Both the position numbers and the translations under genes were made by a program. Shown here piece by piece: positions 6,871-9,146 of a DNA stretch of 9,146 nt. Each line of letters begins with the position of its first letter. Position 1 is the first letter of the stretch. The stretch is from Candidatus Avacholeplasma faecigallinarum (lineage in GTDB: Bacteria > Bacillota_I > Bacilli_A > Acholeplasmatales > Anaeroplasmataceae), in NCBI GenBank assembly GCA_018715825.1, contig DVKU01000021.1:1-9146 (forward strand), written 5' to 3'. Under the pieces are notes generated by a model. That model did no database searches, was not told the DNA's origin, and saw only the letters and a list, made by a program, of their open reading frames with translations.

Positions 6871-7713
6871 ATGCAAGATAACGATGATATATTAGAGAAA
6901 TTAATTAATGATACTTCGATTGATAAAGAAACGGAAAAATTAATAGAAGATCATTTGTGCTATTATAAAACAAAATTGTCCGAATTATTTAAATATGATA
7001 AGTATTTAGATGCTAAAGATACAGAACTCGGCAAAAAGCGCATAAATGTTTATTGCTCGTATAAAGATATCATCAGTAAATTCATAGACAAGTACGAAAT
7101 TAGGTATCATGATTTACCTGAGGTTATTCTTGAGATGCTAAATGATTTAGTCATTGAGTATTCATCTAGTTTTCGTGACGATATTGTAAGCAATAAAGAA
7201 AGAGTAAAATATGTTGATAGGGCTATCAAAATTGAGGGATGTTTAGGCTATAGTCTATGCTGTTTTCTTATCAAGGCTTATTTAAAAGATTTAAAAAAAT
7301 ATAAACGAATGTTTTCTCTTTTAGATAATGCAAGTGTAAAATATGGTGATGCGCAGGAATCATTTTATCAGCATTTAAAAGGAGAAATTAGTGTAATAAA
7401 GAAATTTTTTAAAAATGGTAAAAAACAATATAAAAGTTTTTTTACTCGAAATAAAAAAGGGATAGCGTATAATTTTGAAAAAATTAGTTCGATTAGTAGT
7501 TTTGATAATGCGCTAAAACTTTGCGAAAAGTTGCTAAAAGATATAGAAGGTGAAAATGACGTCGAAAGTGAGAATAGAGATGGTTATTTTTCAAAAATAT
7601 TTAGCAATGGGGGCAAAATTTCACTAAAAACAAAAGCTTTTAAATTTCTCATTAATGTTGGTATACCATCTGCTCTAACTATTATTGCAGCTATTTTATG
7701 GGCGATTCAGTAA
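6871..7713 (+). CDS. Predicted tail-anchored membrane protein, 280 aa
   Basis: I do not recognise this protein. It is mostly charged and helical, with no signal peptide. A single hydrophobic segment at the extreme C-terminus (about residues 258-279, ending IIAAILWAIQ) follows lysine-rich sequence, as in a tail-anchored protein with a cytoplasmic N-terminal domain. Residues 24-110 align by eye with the downstream 236-residue protein: ETEKL versus EKEKL, then DLPEVI (from 81) versus DLPYVI (from 73), with similar spacing. Residues about 25-65 may form coiled-coil helices. The chosen ATG has no Shine-Dalgarno, unlike the secreted-protein operon; the frame is open only from 6850 upstream, so no better start exists. 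It is followed after 32 bp by a small ORF and then the likely paralog, probably one transcript. Confidence 0.72.
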   Translation: MQDNDDILEKLINDTSIDKETEKLIEDHLCYYKTKLSELFKYDKYLDAKDTELGKKRINVYCSYKDIISKFIDKYEIRYHDLPEVILEMLNDLVIEYSSSFRDDIVSNKERVKYVDRAIKIEGCLGYSLCCFLIKAYLKDLKKYKRMFSLLDNASVKYGDAQESFYQHLKGEISVIKKFFKNGKKQYKSFFTRNKKGIAYNFEKISSISSFDNALKLCEKLLKDIEGENDVESENRDGYFSKIFSNGGKISLKTKAFKFLINVGIPSALTIIAAILWAIQ

Positions 7714-7745
7714 TAAAATTATTTTAATATTGTACAGGTAAAGCT

Positions 7746-7922
7746 ATGAATATCTTAGGATTAGAAACATTAGATGAAAAGTATATGGTTGATAAACAAG
7801 AAGAGCCTGTTTATACTCGTGCTTTTAATAAAAGAAATGGGGCTCGTGATAAGTTCATTGTAAAAACACGTGGATGTGTTTACGGCAACTGCGGAAGAAA
7901 AAGAAAAATTAAGAAGATATAA
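7746..7922 (+). CDS. Small ORF (58 aa) overlapping next gene; possible displaced N-terminus
   Basis: A 58-codon ORF starting MNILGLETLDEKYMVDK with AGG 7 nt upstream (7736-7738), a better start signal than either neighbour has. It is unrecognised. Its last 18 or so codons overlap the next gene in a different frame and give an unnatural basic tail (RGCVYGNCGRKRKIKKI), while the other frame there reads VDVFTATAEEKEKLRRYN and matches the upstream paralog. This suggests translation may have run from here into the next frame by a one-base change (mutation, sequence error, or less likely programmed +1 shift). Alternatively it is a real small protein coupled to the next gene, whose first ATG (7924) directly follows this stop. 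Confidence 0.4.
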   Translation: MNILGLETLDEKYMVDKQEEPVYTRAFNKRNGARDKFIVKTRGCVYGNCGRKRKIKKI

Positions 7923-8580
7923 TATGGGCGGCATTAAAGCAGAATCTTTGGCATTGCTTAATAAGATAACGGAGATTTATAATGCAAATACTGTTAATCG
8001 GCCTCCAGATGATGCAAGGACTTTATATCAGTATTATCGAAAATATACCGTAGATCTTCTAAAATTTTTTAGGGAAGAAATCGATGACTTGCCTTATGTA
8101 ATTAATAATGAGATAAGGGCTATGTTCGGTCATTTGGCCAAGCATAGCTTGAAGTTTGATTTGGGCAATACTGAGCTGATCAAAGCGTATGGGCATTTTA
8201 GGCGTTTAAATCTGGATATATTTAAGATTCTTTGCGATGAGTTTGATAAGAGTTTTAATCATTTTTTGAGAAAGGCGCATAAGTATAATTATAAAAAAAT
8301 ATCGAAAGATTTTTTATTAAAATATTCTAATATGTATATATGTGCTCGAGATGCATATTTAAAAGCCCAATTTAGTGAGAGTGTTGGTAGTAATAATGAT
8401 GTAAATGTTTATCAAGCATACTTTGAAGCTTTTTGTTTATATGTTAAATTAATTACATTTCACTACGAAAATAAAAAACAGATAAATAAAGTTAGGTATT
8501 GCACAAGACTTAGTAATATTTTGTCTACAGGTTGGTCTTTAGGTATGATTTTACTTTCGGCCATTACTTTAATACCGTAA
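7870..8580 (+). CDS. Predicted tail-anchored membrane protein, 236 aa
   Basis: I do not recognise this protein. It appears to be a distant paralog of the 280-residue protein upstream: charged and helical, no signal peptide, and one hydrophobic segment at the very C-terminus (about residues 217-235, WSLGMILLSAITLIP). The shared core includes EKEKL near residue 10 and DLPYVI from residue 73. The GTG at 7870 is the first possible start in this frame (open from 7864) but has no Shine-Dalgarno; ATG 7924 is the next option. The match to the paralog extends upstream of 7924, favouring the longer form or a fusion to the preceding small ORF. A GC-rich hairpin lies 88 bp downstream. The role is unknown; a pair of similar membrane-tethered helical proteins suggests a hetero-oligomer, which is inference. 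Confidence 0.7.
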   Translation: MDVFTATAEEKEKLRRYNMGGIKAESLALLNKITEIYNANTVNRPPDDARTLYQYYRKYTVDLLKFFREEIDDLPYVINNEIRAMFGHLAKHSLKFDLGNTELIKAYGHFRRLNLDIFKILCDEFDKSFNHFLRKAHKYNYKKISKDFLLKYSNMYICARDAYLKAQFSESVGSNNDVNVYQAYFEAFCLYVKLITFHYENKKQINKVRYCTRLSNILSTGWSLGMILLSAITLIP

Positions 8581-8667
8581 GCTTATATTTAATTTCTAAA
8601 TTGAAATATATTATTAGAATTAATCCATAGTTTTTTAATTAAAAGTACATTTTTATGAAACTTTCAT

Positions 8668-8690
8668 CCGCCACGGGTTGTCCGTGGCGG
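8668..8690 (+). terminator. GC-rich hairpin, probable terminator
   Basis: The perfect 9-bp stem CCGCCACGG / CCGTGGCGG (8668-8676 with 8682-8690) has a GTTGT loop and is followed by TTATTATCAT. The stem is very stable, but the T tail is interrupted, so termination strength is uncertain. Its position 88 bp after the second membrane-protein gene fits the end of that transcript. Confidence 0.65.
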
Positions 8691-8940
8691 TTATTATCAT
8701 ATATAGATATAAACTCTGATGAGAAGATAATGAAATTAATTGTTACATTGAAAGCTCGTGAAGCAAATATTCTAAAGCGTTTAAAAGATATACAATATTA
8801 AACCATTTACACTGCAGTGGCCAATTTTAAAAATTGAAAATATTTAATAAATCGTTGTAAAACACAGCAACAAAAAGATATACTCTTTAGTATAAATGTT
8901 TTTTTGAGGTTATTTATATAAAAAATGACAAATTAATACT
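8691..8940. other. Intergenic region, no convincing gene
   Basis: About 250 bp. A 23-codon ORF at 8730-8801 (MKLIVTLKAREANILKRLKD...) has only a weak GAGAAG upstream and may be chance or a fragment. A CACTGCAGTG palindrome and the inverted CAATTTTTAAAAATTG-like sequence lie near 8810-8838. No promoter of good quality was seen. Confidence 0.4.
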
Positions 8941-9015
8941 TTCAAAAATATTGGCAAACCTTTGGCAAATAAAATTTTATATTGTTAAGAATACGACGTT
9001 TTTGAGCGATTTTTG
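8941..9015 (+). repeat. Imperfect direct repeat, copy B
   Basis: The second copy of the 74-75 bp repeat also present at 6020-6093, in the same orientation. It contains the paired TTGGCAA words 11 bp apart (8951 and 8962). It ends about 70 bp upstream of the 5S rRNA gene. Together the two copies bracket the short RNA and the two membrane-protein genes. Confidence 0.7.
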
Positions 9016-9085
9016 ATTAAAAACAGCCCAAAATCGAGGTGTATTTTCAGCCCGTTGTCCCTTCAAGTCCAACAAGCGGAGCCAT

Positions 9086-9146
<61 letters not shown>

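Noticed and set aside
8730..8801. ORF of 23 codons, MKLIVTLKARE...
   Set aside because: Too short, with a weak ribosome-binding site and no conserved context; noted under the intergenic entry instead of as a gene.
9052..9083. Sequence resembling a tRNA T-arm and 3' end (TTCAAGTCC ... GGAGCCA) just before the 5S gene.
   Set aside because: The conserved G before TTC is C, no matching 5' acceptor strand or anticodon arm lies upstream, and the CCA is embedded in following sequence.

Overview
The window is AT-rich with strong AGGAG Shine-Dalgarno sites 6-7 nt before the starts of the first operon, Gram-positive-type signal peptides, and a partial 5S rRNA gene of Bacillota type at the right edge. 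It most resembles a low-GC Clostridia-like genome, perhaps a host-associated one. All supported genes are on the + strand. No gene could be matched to a characterised gene symbol, and most calls are architectural.

Region 1 (1-5966) is one compact operon for exported proteins. It encodes a 791-residue secreted protein whose C-terminal 40% is Gly-Gly-Asn repeats, a 168-residue lipoprotein, and a 926-residue secreted protein built of repeated beta-sandwich-like modules. A 48-codon Cys-rich ORF overlaps the last stop codon (TAATG). A strong intrinsic terminator closes the unit at 5939-5966. The first and third proteins share a similar kind of module, so the operon probably makes components of one surface or extracellular assembly; this is inference.

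Region 2 (5967-6870) has no convincing gene but is full of signals. It holds one copy of a 74-75 bp imperfect direct repeat (6020-6093), a 14-codon remnant of a second Gly/Asn-rich gene with its own terminator (6135-6224), and a cluster of palindromes (6437-6506). It also holds a near-consensus promoter (6562-6590) followed about 70 nt later by an intrinsic terminator, which together look like a small RNA gene or an attenuated leader.

Region 3 (6871-8690) encodes two predicted tail-anchored membrane proteins of 280 and 236 residues that appear to be distant paralogs. Between them, a 58-codon ORF overlaps the second gene in another frame and may be its displaced N-terminus. A GC-rich hairpin follows.

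Region 4 (8691-9146) is mostly non-coding. It carries the second copy of the direct repeat (8941-9015) and then the start of a 5S rRNA gene with no 23S gene immediately upstream. The two repeat copies bracket region 3 together with its promoter and leader, so this roughly 2.9-kb block may be a discrete inserted or recombined cassette beside an rRNA locus.
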